From the NCBI GenBank assembly GCA_009937615.1, contig JAACFB010000015.1, positions 1 to 61,074 of the forward strand: a DNA stretch of 61,074 nt, in the 5' to 3' direction. A model generated the notes under the pieces. The model saw nothing but the letters and a program-made list of their open reading frames with translations, searched no databases and had not been told where the DNA came from. Positions 9,263 to 19,853 of the stretch are shown here, one piece after another; the stretch's first letter is position 1, and each line of letters begins with the position of its first letter. Both the position numbers and the translations under genes were made by a program. The DNA is from Gammaproteobacteria bacterium. GTDB lineage: Bacteria > Pseudomonadota > Gammaproteobacteria > Steroidobacterales > Woeseiaceae.

Positions 9263-9992
9263 CAGTGACGATCACCATCGCGCGCCAGTTTTCGACATAG
9301 TAATCGGCATCGTCCTTGCCAATGAGCTCAACCATCCGGGGATAGAGCTTGCCTCTCATCAGTTCGTATTCGCGCTGAACTTCCTGGCGATACCACTCGG
9401 AAGCATCCTCGGTCGTCACATCGACAAAACCCGCGTTGACGAGGTGGCGGCCATAGCTTTCCAGCGTGTCCAGCGCATACGTGAGGCCTTCGAGCTTGAA
9501 CCAGTAGCGCATGTCATCGGAGTAGTCCCCGTCCGGCTTCAGCCAGTCGTAGCAGCTCAGGTATCCGCCAGGTCTTAGTACGCGGTACGATTCGCCGAGT
9601 ATCCCGGTTTTATCGGCGATCTGCGTGAACGCGCCTGAACTTATGACGATGTCAAACGCTTCATCCGGGAATGCCAGCGGACCGGCCTCGACCGTCTGAA
9701 AGGTGCACCGGTCGGCCAGGTCCAGTTCTGCTGCGGCTTGCTTCGCACGCTCGATCAATGGCGCTTCGAGGTCGATCCCGATCACCTCCGCGCCATGCGT
9801 CCGAGCCATCTCGAAAGCGGGGCCGCCGATCCCGCAGCCGATGTCGAGAATGCGCTTGCCGTGCGTATCGATGCCGTTGAGCAGTTTGGCGACGTTTCCC
9901 GGCCCGCCCGGTGCCATGTAGCCCTTGCCCCAGATAGTTTCGAGCATCGTGACGAGGCTGTCGTGGTATTCGTCTTCATGAGCCATAGGCAT
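9210..9992 (-). CDS. Class I SAM-dependent methyltransferase
   Basis: 260 residues. Motif I ILDIGCGIGG (48-57), acidic motif II residue in VIGIDLEAP, and the motif-IV/post region FDIVISSGAFTQIADK and YRVLRPGGYL are clear. The overall pattern resembles small-molecule methyltransferases of the phosphoethanolamine/glycine N-methyltransferase type (Methyltransf_11/25), but the substrate cannot be assigned. ATG 9992 is preceded by AAGGGGG at good spacing. The end overlaps the convergent DUF547 gene by 53 bases. Confidence 0.85.
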   Translation of the reverse strand: MPMAHEDEYHDSLVTMLETIWGKGYMAPGGPGNVAKLLNGIDTHGKRILDIGCGIGGPAFEMARTHGAEVIGIDLEAPLIERAKQAAAELDLADRCTFQTVEAGPLAFPDEAFDIVISSGAFTQIADKTGILGESYRVLRPGGYLSCYDWLKPDGDYSDDMRYWFKLEGLTYALDTLESYGRHLVNAGFVDVTTEDASEWYRQEVQREYELMRGKLYPRMVELIGKDDADYYVENWRAMVIVTAKGEMLQGYCRGRRPQR

Positions 9993-10016
9993 GAGCCCCC
10001 TTGTGCATTGCCGACA

Positions 10017-11306
10017 TCATTCAGTTATCGCCAGTGGCGCTGTCATTATGACAGTGTTGCCGAGATAAGGCGCTAGCGAGTCCGGAAACTGGCTAGGTGG
10101 CCGTTCCGGCGCGGGCCCCTGGCCGATGTAATGAATTCGCTCGCCGTCGATAGCGCCTGTCGTCGGCGTCAGGGCGGCATTCGCGAATTCGATGACCTCA
10201 ACGTTCGTTATTGCCGTTATTTCTTCATTAAGCTGCATGCGCAGCAGCCGCCATGGCTGGATGCCGTTCTGTATGCCGACCAGGTCGCCGTCATGCCAGT
10301 AAAGTCCGTCGATACCATAAAGCGGCCGCTCGGGCGGAGCATCGAGATACTGCAGGTTGCCGTTATCAAGGTCGATGACACCGATGCCGACGGGGTAGGA
10401 GGATACAAACAGTCTCCGGCCACTGTGATCAGTCGTCAAACCGTTCGAACCGAAAGGAGCGGGGCTGGTGGCGACCGGCCGCAAAGCACTCGAGCCGGCT
10501 TCGAGAACGTGCAAAACGTCACCGCTGACATAGACGTCGCCGTTTGGCGCGACCGTGACGTCATTCAGTCCGGCAACCGACTCGTCGACGAAGTAGCGGT
10601 GCCGGAGGGCACCGCTATCGAGGTCAAACCCGAACAGTCCGGAAGGTACGGGCGCCCCTGCGTCAAAGCCTTCGGCCATAAAGAACCAGGTAGCCACGGT
10701 CCAGAGCAGGCCTTTGTCGGCATCGACGGCCATGCCGATGGCGGAATAGCTGCCGCTATCGCCGACGCTGGCGAACCTGGACCAGTGGCCGGTGTTGTCA
10801 GCCACGAAAATATCGCCGGTGCGCATGCTGCCAAAGAAAAGCCGGCCGGTGTCCCGGTCAAAAGCGATACCCTCGGGCGCAAGTCCAAGTTGATTGATCG
10901 CCAGTCGCTCGGTGCTGTTGCTGACAGGCACGATACTTGCCGCCAGGGTGCGAACGAGTTCCTGAAAGCGCGGATTGTCGCGCAGTGATGCAAGGTCCGG
11001 GTCGTTGGCCATACCAAAATCGACCTGCGCGACCGTCAGCTGTTCAAGTAGGTCGAGCGCATCGTCCGGGCGGCCTGTTCGAGCGTAGCCGCAAGCCAGG
11101 TTGTACATCGTCGCGAAGCTGGCCGGATTGAGCTCGCGCGCACGCTCGAGCGAGCGCGTGAATCCGGCGTAGTCGCCGGACAAGTACGCCGCATTGGCTT
11201 CCTGCTGATGCCGTTGCGCCGCTTCAACCGGGTGCTCCGCAACGACGCTTGATGCGGCAAGCGACGACAGGAGTACCGCAAGTACCTTCATTCCGATTCT
11301 GGACAT
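10017..11306 (-). CDS. Secreted TPR plus SMP-30/NHL-like beta-propeller protein
   Basis: 429 residues from ATG 11306, which has CGGAGA upstream; the longer frame to 11357 lacks a ribosome site. A signal peptide covers about residues 1-23. Residues about 28-110 form two to three TPR-like helical pairs (YLSGDYAGFTRSLERARELNP, LACGYARTGRPDDALDLLEQL). From about 130 the sequence is a six-bladed propeller of the SMP-30/gluconolactonase type (GLAPEGIAFDRDTGRLFFGSM, GLNDVTVAPNGDVYVSGD, DGLYWHDGDLVGIQNG). It probably acts in the periplasm on a sugar lactone or as a binding protein. The enzymatic metal ligands were not individually verified. Confidence 0.75.
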   Translation of the reverse strand: MSRIGMKVLAVLLSSLAASSVVAEHPVEAAQRHQQEANAAYLSGDYAGFTRSLERARELNPASFATMYNLACGYARTGRPDDALDLLEQLTVAQVDFGMANDPDLASLRDNPRFQELVRTLAASIVPVSNSTERLAINQLGLAPEGIAFDRDTGRLFFGSMRTGDIFVADNTGHWSRFASVGDSGSYSAIGMAVDADKGLLWTVATWFFMAEGFDAGAPVPSGLFGFDLDSGALRHRYFVDESVAGLNDVTVAPNGDVYVSGDVLHVLEAGSSALRPVATSPAPFGSNGLTTDHSGRRLFVSSYPVGIGVIDLDNGNLQYLDAPPERPLYGIDGLYWHDGDLVGIQNGIQPWRLLRMQLNEEITAITNVEVIEFANAALTPTTGAIDGERIHYIGQGPAPERPPSQFPDSLAPYLGNTVIMTAPLAITE

Positions 11307-11406
11307 GCCGTTCTCCGTGATTCGAGCCACTGCTGTTGCCGAAGTCAGACCCGGCACACGGGCGCTTGTTCCCGCACGGCCTGCGGGCGACGTGTCAGCC
11401 TGTTTG

Positions 11407-11424
11407 CGTTATTTTACAATAACG
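11407..11424. repeat. Perfect inverted repeat in a divergent promoter region
   Basis: CGTTATT-TTAC-AATAACG, a 7-bp stem with a 4-base centre, in the A+T-rich 269-base gap between the propeller gene (minus) and the DUF4124 gene (plus). It could be an operator or a small hairpin. No T-run follows, so a terminator role is less likely. Confidence 0.4.
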
Positions 11425-11575
11425 GTGCGGATAAAATTAGCAATAAAAGCAACGAATTAGAGCCCGACAGTCAGTTTCGGCGATGGCCGGAGATCGCCTG
11501 ATCATTCAATTCTGTGACGCCAGTCAACGGTTTGACCGGTACCACGGTCCATACTCGCTCTGCTCAGGAGCAACC

Positions 11576-12058
11576 ATGAAAAAATTGCTAACAGTTTGCG
11601 TCCTCGTGTTCGGGTTCAGTGTGACGGCAAGTGCGGACATATGGAAATGGGTCGATGCCAACGGCAAGACGCATTTCGTCGATACGATGACGCCGATTTA
11701 TACCTGGATCGATGAGTTCGGAAAGCTCCATTACAGTGACACGCCCGATCACGAAGATGCGGTGTCTGTCCAGCTGGTCTGGCATTCAACCGGGTCGCTG
11801 GACGAAGTCGCGGACGGGTCAGACGAGTCAGAGTCCGGCGGCTACGCGTATCCCGGGGAAACTGCGGAGCAGCGCGCCGAGCGGGAAAACGCCGAAGCCT
11901 ACTACTGCAAGCGCGCAACCGAGATATACGACTCCTATGTCAATGCGCCGCAACTGTATCGCACTGACGCCAACGGTGAGCGTGAGTACCTCAGCAAGGA
12001 AGAAGCGGCTAAGACGATCGCAGAGACACGCGCGAAGAAAGACGCAATCTGCGGGTAG
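11576..12058 (+). CDS. DUF4124 domain-containing secreted protein
   Basis: 160 residues with a signal peptide (MKKLLTVCVLVFGFSVTASA). Two tandem DUF4124-type motifs follow directly: IWKWVDANGKTHFVDT and IYTWIDEFGKLHYSDTP, each with the W-D-x-x-G-K-x-H-(Y/F)-x-D-T pattern of this gammaproteobacterial periplasmic family. The C-terminal third is charged and helical. ATG 11576 has CAGGAG 8 bases upstream. Function of the family is unknown; the duplicated motif is the noteworthy part. It ends 4 bases from the convergent lipase-like gene. Confidence 0.85.
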   Translation: MKKLLTVCVLVFGFSVTASADIWKWVDANGKTHFVDTMTPIYTWIDEFGKLHYSDTPDHEDAVSVQLVWHSTGSLDEVADGSDESESGGYAYPGETAEQRAERENAEAYYCKRATEIYDSYVNAPQLYRTDANGEREYLSKEEAAKTIAETRAKKDAICG

Positions 12059-12062
12059 TTGC

Positions 12063-12839
12063 CTAGAGTAAACCGGCCTGTTTTTTCGAATTGGCAAACG
12101 CGCCGGTGCGAAGGAACGACTTGGTGTTCTCGATGACCGCATCACTGCTGGTGATGTAGCGGTGCGAATTCTCGACGATGACGAAGTCCGTCATGCCCTC
12201 GATCCGAGTGCTTGCAACCGATACTTTGCCATCGTCGGGATCGGGTAGCATGGCCGACATGACCGGATTGATTGTGCCGGTTCCGGCGATGACGCCAAGC
12301 TCGAAATCGACTGGACCGAGCTGAGCCGGGATACTTTGCTCATCAGTACCGAGCTGCAACCCTGCCTCGCCCGCAAACAGTTCCGAGGCCGGCCAGTCTT
12401 TCGTAAGGTCGACAATCTCGCTGCCGTGGTTCGGCGGCGCCAGCATGACAACGCGGCCCAGATCCGGGATCGGTGACTGCTTGTGCGAATACCGCAAAAG
12501 GATTCCTCCGATCGAGTGCGTGACAAAGTGGATTCGGGTGGCGCCCGCACGACGACATTCCTGCAGCCCCGTATCGACAGCGAGCGGCGCGAGTACTTCG
12601 ACGCCGCCAGCTTGAGACGGGTAGTCGACATTTGCCGTCGAAAACCCATCCTCGCGCAACGCTTCCGCCATCGGCTGCATGGCGCGCCAGCTTCGATTAA
12701 GTCCATGCAGGAGGACGACGCACTCGGAATAATTCTCGCCCCTGGCAAACGTGGTCCGCGGGGTGGACACACAGGCCTCCAGCGATACCAGCAGCAATGC
12801 GGCGGCAAGTGTTAATCCTGTTATGGGCTTCGATTTCAT
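12063..12839 (-). CDS. Alpha/beta-hydrolase lipoprotein, lipase/acylhydrolase-like
   Basis: 258 residues. The N-terminus is a signal sequence ending in EAC (Cys23), an imperfect lipobox. The hydrolase fold is shown by VVLLHGLNRS (oxyanion loop, 42-50), the nucleophile elbow THSIGG (Ser109), an Asp in PDDGKVS and a late His (ENSHRY). The HGL and THSIGG motifs match the PGAP1/DUF676-like triacylglycerol lipase relatives common in gammaproteobacteria. Likely an envelope esterase or lipase; substrate unknown. Confidence 0.8.
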   Translation of the reverse strand: MKSKPITGLTLAAALLLVSLEACVSTPRTTFARGENYSECVVLLHGLNRSWRAMQPMAEALREDGFSTANVDYPSQAGGVEVLAPLAVDTGLQECRRAGATRIHFVTHSIGGILLRYSHKQSPIPDLGRVVMLAPPNHGSEIVDLTKDWPASELFAGEAGLQLGTDEQSIPAQLGPVDFELGVIAGTGTINPVMSAMLPDPDDGKVSVASTRIEGMTDFVIVENSHRYITSSDAVIENTKSFLRTGAFANSKKQAGLL

Positions 12840-12911
12840 CCCGGCAATTCTGCCTCATTTTTCTTGACGGCGCATGTACTAAGTTTGAAAGCGGAAAATA
12901 AAGTATTGAAG

Positions 12912-14534
12912 TTAAAAGCGTTTTTTTGATTCAAGCAGAATCTGGACATTGTCGATCGATGGATCGCCATCCAGCGGAAACGCGATGTCCAGGTGGACGA
13001 TCTTGTCGACGCCGGAACGGGTCGAGGCAAACCGCAGGCCGAACCCGACATCACGTAACCACCCCTGGCTCTGACCGCCGACCGGATTGTCCCCCCAGGT
13101 CCGGCCCGCATCCGCGAAGATTGCGCCCCCGATGCGGAACAGGCGGAAGGGGTACCAGTCCAGGAAGTAGCGTTGTTCCACGGTCAGCAACAGTTTCGAA
13201 TCGCCGGACTGGTATCGCAAAGGGTAGCCACGCAATCCCGAATCGCCCCCCAGTTCGACGACGTTGTCCAGGTCCAGGTCGTGGCCCAGTGTGCCGCTGA
13301 CTGTTGCATAGAAGACGCGCTTGTCAGACTGCTGATTAAAGTATCGTGCATCGATGCCGACAAGTACGTTCCTCGAGTCGCCGCTCTCCTGCCGGCCGCT
13401 CGCGCTTGCCGAAAGCAGCAGCGCCTTTTTCTGCAATGATCCGAACCCGCGCCCGTAACTTGCCGTATACAACAAAGCATCCTGACTCGAACCGGCGCTT
13501 TCATCAGCCCAGCCGAGTGTCGCGCTGAATCGTGTCCCGGTATAGAAGTCCTCGGTCCTGTCGATCTGCTCACGATTTTGAGCCGTCTCGAACTGATCCT
13601 GCAGCACCTCGATGCCGAGGAACGGATAGATGAATTCACGGTCCTCAGGCACCGCGGGCGGCAAAACGCCATCGACGACCGGCGAAAACTGGTTGTCGTC
13701 GAAGACTACTCCGGCCGAGTACCGACGCACCCAGCCATCGCGCAGGCCCGAAGACCAGCCGCCGAAAGCACTGAATCGCTGCCGCTGCTGCTGGTATTCC
13801 GCCGCTTCCTCGCCAAGATCGTAAAGTGCCCTGCGGCTGTCGGAATCGAACGCGGTCATGCCCGCCGCCCAGCGCGTATCCAGCGCGTAGAAAGGCCTGA
13901 CAAGTGATAGAAACTGTGTCTGGCCATCGGAACTGTCAGCGAACAGGACGGCGGCTGAAATCCAACTGCGTCCGAGATGCTGATCGAAGAACTCGAACGT
14001 GTTGGAGGTTCGGTCCACATCCTCCGTTCTCTCGAGCAGGATCTTCTGGCCGCGTCCAACCAAGTTCAATTCCTGGATGCCGAACGACGTTTTGTTCTCG
14101 CCGCCGCGACGCGACACGGAAAGAATAGGCTTGAGCGTCCAGACATCGCGTGTCGCGACGTGCAGGTCGGCCGTGCCTTCGGCGGTTTTCTTCGGTGTCA
14201 GCACTGCGTCGTAGAGGTATTTGTTGTCGCGCAGGATCCGTTCTGACTCGTCAGCCAGGCGTTTCGAATAAGGTTCGCCGGGCTTCAGCAACAGCTGCTT
14301 GGTGATAACCTTGTCCTTGGTGACGATATGCAGCTTGTTGGCCAGCCGATACAAGAAGTTATTCTCACGTGGGTCCGTCAGGTCAAAAACGTCGCTCTTA
14401 TCGAGCACGATGTTGCCGATGGGAAGTCCTTCCAGTTCGGCCGCCGCATCTTCGGGTTGCCGTTCGGCTTCGTCGGCGGCTGCCGCGAAGCTTGCCAAAA
14501 GCAGAAGCAGTGATGCTCTGATGAACGCGCCCAT
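12912..14534 (-). CDS. Omp85/BamA-TamA-like outer-membrane barrel protein
   Basis: About 540 residues from ATG 14534, where a good signal peptide begins (MGAFIRASLLLLLASFAAAADEAE); in-frame ATGs at 14555 and 14591 are possible. After the signal there is a single POTRA-like segment (about 40-135: LDKSDVFDLTDP to DAVLTPKKTAEGTADLHVATRDVW). A 16-strand Bac_surface_Ag barrel follows, with the family hallmark LRGYP and a late FGLRF strand; it ends in KKRF, not in a canonical Phe-terminated barrel signal. With one POTRA it is smaller than BamA or TamA and may be a partner secretion pore or lipid/protein insertase of unknown client. Confidence 0.8.
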   Translation of the reverse strand: MGAFIRASLLLLLASFAAAADEAERQPEDAAAELEGLPIGNIVLDKSDVFDLTDPRENNFLYRLANKLHIVTKDKVITKQLLLKPGEPYSKRLADESERILRDNKYLYDAVLTPKKTAEGTADLHVATRDVWTLKPILSVSRRGGENKTSFGIQELNLVGRGQKILLERTEDVDRTSNTFEFFDQHLGRSWISAAVLFADSSDGQTQFLSLVRPFYALDTRWAAGMTAFDSDSRRALYDLGEEAAEYQQQRQRFSAFGGWSSGLRDGWVRRYSAGVVFDDNQFSPVVDGVLPPAVPEDREFIYPFLGIEVLQDQFETAQNREQIDRTEDFYTGTRFSATLGWADESAGSSQDALLYTASYGRGFGSLQKKALLLSASASGRQESGDSRNVLVGIDARYFNQQSDKRVFYATVSGTLGHDLDLDNVVELGGDSGLRGYPLRYQSGDSKLLLTVEQRYFLDWYPFRLFRIGGAIFADAGRTWGDNPVGGQSQGWLRDVGFGLRFASTRSGVDKIVHLDIAFPLDGDPSIDNVQILLESKKRF

Positions 14535-14654
14535 TGGGCTATAAAAAGCTTCCATACGTAATTCGACAACCAAATCCTGCAATTGATTCATGCAAGTCCC
14601 GCCGCTCGCTGCCGGTCCGACGAAGACAGTGTACCCGTAGCCAATTTTCGGAGG

Positions 14655-14682
14655 GCGGCGCGGGTGTCCAATGGCGCGCCGC
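14655..14682. repeat. Inverted repeat between divergent genes
   Basis: GCGGCGCG / CGCGCCGC (14655-14662 with 14675-14682), an 8-bp perfect stem with a 12-base loop in the 295-base gap between the Omp85-like gene and oadG. No T-run. Function unknown; it could be a transcript hairpin or operator. Confidence 0.35.
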
Positions 14683-14793
14683 AGGTGTTTCGATCATCGG
14701 GCTGACACTATCCTGTGAAACCGACCCGCTAAGTGTAACGCATTGATTTTGCGCCATGGCCGATACACCACTTTCCGCGTACGAGCATTCAGT

Positions 14794-14799
14794 TATAAT
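14794..14799 (+). promoter_or_regulatory. -10 box (TATAAT) of oadGAB
   Basis: Perfect TATAAT 30 bases before the oadG ATG. A weak -35 candidate, TTTCCG at 14772-14777, lies 16 bases upstream. It is the best promoter candidate for the long oad-glycan transcription unit. Confidence 0.5.
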
Positions 14800-14829
14800 C
14801 GCCGGATCACTATTTTGCTGCGGCGGCGA

Positions 14830-15036
14830 ATGGACAACGAGCTAATCGATCAGGGATTGACGCTCATGCTGGCAGGCATGGGGACCGTCTTCGTGTTCCT
14901 GACCGCACTGGTCGTCGCAATGTCAGTGATGTCAAATCTTCTGGCACGAGTTCAAACGACGACCTCCGTGGCGGATGTTACGGACGATGAGATTGCGGCA
15001 ATTACTGCCGCTGTTGCCAAACACCGGCAAAAATAA
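14830..15036 (+). CDS. oadG: Oxaloacetate decarboxylase gamma subunit
   Basis: 68 residues with one N-terminal membrane helix (LTLMLAGMGTVFVFLTALVVAMSVMSNLL) and a polar C-terminal tail with VTDDEIAAITAAVAKHR, the standard layout of OadG. The tail normally binds the alpha subunit and helps metal binding; here it lacks the usual His-rich end. It is followed 18 bases later by oadA and then oadB. ATG 14830 is chosen because the family starts just before the membrane helix. Confidence 0.88.
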   Translation: MDNELIDQGLTLMLAGMGTVFVFLTALVVAMSVMSNLLARVQTTTSVADVTDDEIAAITAAVAKHRQK

Positions 15037-15054
15037 CAACAAAATCGGGCGATC

Positions 15055-16809
15055 ATGAGCGATCCGAAACCACTGGGTATTACCGAGGTTGTGCTGCGCG
15101 ACGGGCACCAGAGCCTGTTGGCAACCCGTATGCGCATCGACGACATGTTGCCGATCGCCGAGAAACTCGACCAGGTCGGCTTCTGGTCGGTTGAAACCTG
15201 GGGCGGCGCGACTTTCGACGCGTGTATTCGCTACCTGGGTGAAGACCCGTGGGAGCGCATCCGGCTTCTGAAAGCGGCCATGCCCAATACGCCGCAGCAG
15301 ATGCTGTTCCGCGGTCAGAATATTCTCGGTTACCGGCATTACGCTGACGACGTCGTCGAAAAGTTCGTCGAACGTGCTGCAGACAACGGGGTCGACGTAT
15401 TCCGGATCTTCGATGCGTTGAACGATATGCGCAACCTGCAGACCGCGGTGAAGGCGACGCTCGCCGTGGGCAAGCACGCGCAGGGAACGATGTCCTATAC
15501 GGTCAGTCCCGTGCATACGATTGAGCTCTGGGTGGACCTGGGCCGCCAGATCGAGGACATGGGCGCGCATTCGATCTGTATCAAGGACATGGCCGGGCTC
15601 CTCAAGCCTTACGTGGCATTCGAACTCGTCAAACGCCTCAAGGAAGCCGTTAACATTCCGATTCACATGCAGTGTCACGCGACGACCGGCATGTCTACGG
15701 CAACCGCCGTCAAGGCCGCCGAGGCCGGTATTGACAACATTGACACTTCGATTTCTTCGATGAGCCTGACGTACGGCCATTCGCCGACCGAGGCGCTCGT
15801 TGCCATTCTCGGCGACACAGAGCGGGATACGGGCCTCGATCTGCATCTTCTCGAAGAGATCGCGGCGTATTTTCGGGAGGTGCGCAAGAAGTACGCAAAA
15901 TTCGAAGGAGCGCTCAAGGGCGTTGACTCCCGTATTCTCGTCGCGCAGGTCCCCGGCGGAATGCTGACCAACCTCGAGAATCAGCTCCGCGAGCAAAATG
16001 CCGGCGACAAGCTGGACCAGGTTCTGGAGGAAATTCCGCGAGTACGAGAGGATCTCGGCATGCTGCCGCTCGTAACACCGACCTCGCAGATCGTCGGTAC
16101 GCAGGCCGTTATCAATGTCCTCTCGGGCGAACGCTACGCAACAATAACGAGCGAGACCGCTGGATTGCTGAAAGGTGAATATGGCGCGACGCCCGCGCCG
16201 GTTAACGCGGAGCTGCGCGCACGCGTTCTCGAAGGAGCAGAACCGCTTACCTGCAGGCCCGCCGATCGGCTGGAGCCGGAGATGGAGAAGGAGACCGCAG
16301 AACTGACCCGGATCGCAGCCGGGAAGGGAATCCGGCTTGCGGACGCCGTGGTCGACGACGTGCTGACATACGCGCTTTTTCCGCAAATCGGTCTTCGGTT
16401 TCTCGAGAACCGCGATAACCCCGATGCTTTCGAACCGCTGCCCGATGCCGAGACGCCAGCACCGGTCGCTGCGGCGGCCCAGGGCGCGGCCATCTATGCG
16501 GTCCGCGTCAACGGCAAGAGTTTCACGGTCGAGGTCGCCGAAGGCGGCCAGTTGTCGCACGTCAAGCCGGCGCAGTCCGGCCCTGCAGCTGCCCCAGGCG
16601 ATGTCGTCAAGGCCGTGCTGGCCGGTAATATTTTCAAGATCCATGTCTCTCCCGGCGACACAGTTGCGGCCGGGGATCCCCTGTTTGTCGTAGAAGCCAT
16701 GAAGATGGAGACCGTGGTTAGCGCACCGAAGGCGGGCGTTGTTACCGACGTGTTCATAGCCGAAGGCGACAGCGTGGCCGTCGGTGATCCGCTGGTCGCG
16801 ATTGCCTGA
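15055..16809 (+). CDS. oadA: Oxaloacetate decarboxylase alpha subunit (biotin-dependent)
   Basis: 584 residues, the usual length. The N-terminal carboxyltransferase TIM barrel (about 1-280) starts [18 protein letters not shown] and carries the metal-binding [11 protein letters not shown] segment. The PYC_OADA domain follows (about 280-470), then a spacer rich in Ala/Pro and a C-terminal biotinyl domain with the AMKM site (Lys550). The enzyme transfers the oxaloacetate carboxyl group to biotin; OadB then releases it as CO2 while pumping Na+ out. Its order G-A-B is the canonical operon. Confidence 0.96.
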   Translation: MSDPKPLGITEVVLRDGHQSLLATRMRIDDMLPIAEKLDQVGFWSVETWGGATFDACIRYLGEDPWERIRLLKAAMPNTPQQMLFRGQNILGYRHYADDVVEKFVERAADNGVDVFRIFDALNDMRNLQTAVKATLAVGKHAQGTMSYTVSPVHTIELWVDLGRQIEDMGAHSICIKDMAGLLKPYVAFELVKRLKEAVNIPIHMQCHATTGMSTATAVKAAEAGIDNIDTSISSMSLTYGHSPTEALVAILGDTERDTGLDLHLLEEIAAYFREVRKKYAKFEGALKGVDSRILVAQVPGGMLTNLENQLREQNAGDKLDQVLEEIPRVREDLGMLPLVTPTSQIVGTQAVINVLSGERYATITSETAGLLKGEYGATPAPVNAELRARVLEGAEPLTCRPADRLEPEMEKETAELTRIAAGKGIRLADAVVDDVLTYALFPQIGLRFLENRDNPDAFEPLPDAETPAPVAAAAQGAAIYAVRVNGKSFTVEVAEGGQLSHVKPAQSGPAAAPGDVVKAVLAGNIFKIHVSPGDTVAAGDPLFVVEAMKMETVVSAPKAGVVTDVFIAEGDSVAVGDPLVAIA

Positions 16810-16812
16810 GCC

Positions 16813-17943
16813 GTGGAACTCGTCGAACAGATCTGGCATGGCTCGGGCCTGTACCAAATCACCGGCGGCCAGGTTGCCATGCTCGGTATCTGCTTGCTGC
16901 TGCTGTACCTGGGGATCGTCAAAAAATTCGAGCCGCTGTTGCTCGTTACGATCGGGTTCGGTGGGCTGCTCTCGAATATTCCCGGTGTCGAGATTGCGAC
17001 GGGCGACGGCCTGTTGCACCTGACCTATGTCGTCGGTATCGAGACAGGGGTTTTTCCGCTGATAATCTTCATGGGAGTCGGCGCGCTGACCGATTTTGGC
17101 CCCTTGCTCGCGAACCCGCGAACGCTGTTCCTTGGCGCGGCCGCCCAGTTCGGCATCTTTGCCACGTTGCTCGGCGCGCTTGGGCTGACGGCGCTGGGTG
17201 TGATGGATTTTTCGGTCCGCGAAGCGGCTGCGATCGGCATCATCGGCGGAGCTGACGGGCCTACCGCGATTTATGTCGCTGGTCAGCTGGCGCCGGATCT
17301 CCTGGGGGCGATCGCGGTTGCTGCCTACTCTTACATGGCGCTCGTGCCGCTGATCCAACCGCCCATCATGAAGGCGTTGACCACGAAGGCGGAGCGCAGT
17401 ATCGAAATGGTGCAGCTTCGCGACGTGTCACGGGCAGAGCGAATCCTGTTCCCGTTGATCTTGTTGCTGCTGGTCGCGTTGTTTCTGCCGTCGGCCGCGC
17501 CATTGATCGGCATGCTGGCATTTGGCAACCTGATGCGCGAGTGCGGCGTCGTTGACCGGCTGTCCGATACGACGCAGAACGCCTTGATCAATATCGTGAC
17601 AATTTTTCTTGGTCTGTCGGTCGGTTCCAAGCTCAGCGCCGAGCAATTCCTGGTACCGAGCACGCTTGGCATCCTGCTGCTTGGAATGGTCGCTTTCGCG
17701 ATAGGCACCGCAAGCGGCGTGTTGATGGGCAAGCTGCTAAACGCCGTGTCGAAGCAACCGATCAACCCGCTTATCGGTGCCGCCGGCGTTTCGGCCGTGC
17801 CGATGGCGGCACGTGTGGCCAACAAGGTGGGGCTCGAGGCAAATCCGCACAATATACTGCTGATGCACGCGATGGGTCCGAATGTCGCTGGCGTGATCGG
17901 CTCTGCGGTGGCTGCGGGTATCATGATCATGTTTACGTCGTGA
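16813..17943 (+). CDS. oadB: Oxaloacetate decarboxylase beta subunit, Na+ pump
   Basis: 376 residues of highly hydrophobic sequence with about nine helices. Family motifs include [12 protein letters not shown], the [20 protein letters not shown] region that holds the key Asp of the Na+ path (GGADGP), and [23 protein letters not shown] near the end. It starts at a GTG 4 bases after the oadA stop. The stop overlaps the next gene's GTG by 4 bases, so glycan genes downstream appear translationally coupled to the pump. Confidence 0.96.
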   Translation: MELVEQIWHGSGLYQITGGQVAMLGICLLLLYLGIVKKFEPLLLVTIGFGGLLSNIPGVEIATGDGLLHLTYVVGIETGVFPLIIFMGVGALTDFGPLLANPRTLFLGAAAQFGIFATLLGALGLTALGVMDFSVREAAAIGIIGGADGPTAIYVAGQLAPDLLGAIAVAAYSYMALVPLIQPPIMKALTTKAERSIEMVQLRDVSRAERILFPLILLLLVALFLPSAAPLIGMLAFGNLMRECGVVDRLSDTTQNALINIVTIFLGLSVGSKLSAEQFLVPSTLGILLLGMVAFAIGTASGVLMGKLLNAVSKQPINPLIGAAGVSAVPMAARVANKVGLEANPHNILLMHAMGPNVAGVIGSAVAAGIMIMFTS

Positions 17944-19853
17944 CCGACTCCAGGACGAAGCTTCCACAACTGTCACTAATCGGCTTTTGCCTCGCACTGG
18001 CGCTGGCGTGGTTCTGCTACCGACCAGCGCTTGGCAGCTCGTTCGAGCTTGACGACATGCAGAACCTGGCGGGGTTGGCACGTGTCGAGGACTTTCGCAC
18101 CGCCGTCGACTTTGTATTGTCGGGCACGGCAGGACCCAGCGGGCGCCCGCTCGCATTGCTATCGTTTCTGCCGCAGGCCGAAAGCTGGGAGACGACGCCT
18201 GCCGCGTTCCTGCAGGTCAATATCCTGATTCACCTCCTTAATGCGGTGGTTCTTGCAGGGTGCCTGCTGCAATTGGGCAAGCTGCGCCAAATTCCGGCCG
18301 CGCAGGCGGCAGTCGTGGCGGCAGTCGCGGCAAGTGCCTGGGTGCTGATGCCATTGCTCGCGACGTCCTCGCTGCTGATCGTCCAGCGCATGACGACGTT
18401 GAGCGCGACATTCGTGCTGCTGGGCCTGTTGAGCTACCTGGCCGCTCGCAGAGGCATTGACGAGCGGCCAGTTCGGGCTCTGACCGGGATGAGCGTTTCG
18501 CTGGTTATTGCGACGGGCCTGGCGGCACTTTGCAAAGAGTCGGGCCTGTTGCTGCCGGTCCTGGTCCTCGTCGTGGAAAGCACGCTGCTCGAGCGGCCCG
18601 ACGCGATCAATGTTCGCCACTGGCGTGTCTGGAAGGGCCTGTTCCTGGGGTTGCCGCTGCTGGTCATACTCGTTTACCTGGCCAGTCGCCTGCCGTATTC
18701 CGAGTCGCTGGTGCAGCGCAGAAACTTCAACGCCTGGGAACGGCTGCTTACCGAGGCGAAGATCCTGTGGATTTACGTTTACAAGGCGGTGCTGGGTATG
18801 CCGGCAAAGCTCGGTATTTACCAGCAGCCACCCGAGGTTCTTCGCAACCCGTTTGGCGCGGCGGCGCTGATGTCCTGGCTTTCGTGGCTGGCTCTGCTGA
18901 TCGCCGCGATCAGCTGGCGGCGGCGTTTTCCATTGGCTGCTTTTGCCGTGCTCTGGTTCTTCGCCGGCCACTTGATCGAGTCTACCGTGGTTCCCCTGGA
19001 ACTGTACTTCGAGCATCGGAACTATCTGCCGATCATTGGTCCCGTGTTCGCCATCAGCAGTGCGTTGTTGCTGGGTTCAAGCGTGCTGCGTCGCGCCGCC
19101 GTAATACTCGTGCCGACTTATTTGCTGCTCAGCGCGTACTTTCTTCACGGTTTCGCGTCTCTGCTGGGCGAGCCGTCGCTCGCTGCCCGTTACTGGGCGC
19201 TGCAGTACCCTGATTCGGTGCGTGCCGTGACGAACATGGCTTCCTACCAGCTGGCAGAGGAGGGCCCTTTAAGGGCGCTGCAAACCATCGATAACTTCGT
19301 TATCCGTCATCCACAGCACGGCTACCTCAGGATCCAGGAACTGAATCTGTTGTGCCTGAACTCGCCGGCGGGCGACCATGGTCAGGTACTCGATCAGCTG
19401 GAACGCGAGTTGCCTGAAGTCGACTTTACCTATACCGCGGGCCGCATGCTGTCACAGTTATTTGACACGGCAGCGAGTCGCAGCTGCAAAGGCGTGGACA
19501 CGGCCAGAGTCGCCGCGCTCGCCGAAATTCTTCGGTCAAATCCGCGGTATGCTGGTGACGCGCTTTACAATCAGTTCCATCACAAGTTGCTGGCAGGTAT
19601 CTTTAGGCACAGGGGCGAGCACGCAGCAAGTATCGATCACGTCGAGCGAGCGATATCCTACTACCCGACCTCGGAATTGAATATGATGATGGTCACGGCG
19701 CTGGGCGGCCTCGGCCACTTTGACGCCGCGCAGGAATTCATTGGCGATGCGCTGAAACGCGGACCGGTAAACCCGCTGAAAGCGGTCAAGTGGCGGCATG
19801 ACCTCGAGGAATTGCGCGCATACATCCAGGAGCTTGAGGCCAGTATACAGTGA
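17940..19853 (+). CDS. TMTC-like GT-C membrane protein with C-terminal TPRs
   Basis: 637 residues. The first part (about 1-390) has about 10 membrane helices; an acidic ELDD in the first periplasmic loop (about residues 36-39) and the [11 protein letters not shown] motif (about 355) are hallmarks of the TMTC/PMT-related GT-C family of O-mannosyltransferase-like proteins. The C-terminal part (about 400-637) is soluble and TPR-like ([39 protein letters not shown]). GT-C enzymes use polyprenyl-phosphate sugars, which fits the GT2 gene next to it. The acceptor, protein or glycolipid, is unknown. Start GTG 17940. Confidence 0.72.
   Translation: MTDSRTKLPQLSLIGFCLALALAWFCYRPALGSSFELDDMQNLAGLARVEDFRTAVDFVLSGTAGPSGRPLALLSFLPQAESWETTPAAFLQVNILIHLLNAVVLAGCLLQLGKLRQIPAAQAAVVAAVAASAWVLMPLLATSSLLIVQRMTTLSATFVLLGLLSYLAARRGIDERPVRALTGMSVSLVIATGLAALCKESGLLLPVLVLVVESTLLERPDAINVRHWRVWKGLFLGLPLLVILVYLASRLPYSESLVQRRNFNAWERLLTEAKILWIYVYKAVLGMPAKLGIYQQPPEVLRNPFGAAALMSWLSWLALLIAAISWRRRFPLAAFAVLWFFAGHLIESTVVPLELYFEHRNYLPIIGPVFAISSALLLGSSVLRRAAVILVPTYLLLSAYFLHGFASLLGEPSLAARYWALQYPDSVRAVTNMASYQLAEEGPLRALQTIDNFVIRHPQHGYLRIQELNLLCLNSPAGDHGQVLDQLERELPEVDFTYTAGRMLSQLFDTAASRSCKGVDTARVAALAEILRSNPRYAGDALYNQFHHKLLAGIFRHRGEHAASIDHVERAISYYPTSELNMMMVTALGGLGHFDAAQEFIGDALKRGPVNPLKAVKWRHDLEELRAYIQELEASIQ

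Noticed and set aside
14932..17358. Long minus-strand open frame of about 808 codons opposite oadA/oadB
   Set aside because: Antisense shadow of two certain genes; composition is Arg/Gln/Asp/His-rich with no domain, typical of a complementary frame in G+C-rich coding DNA.
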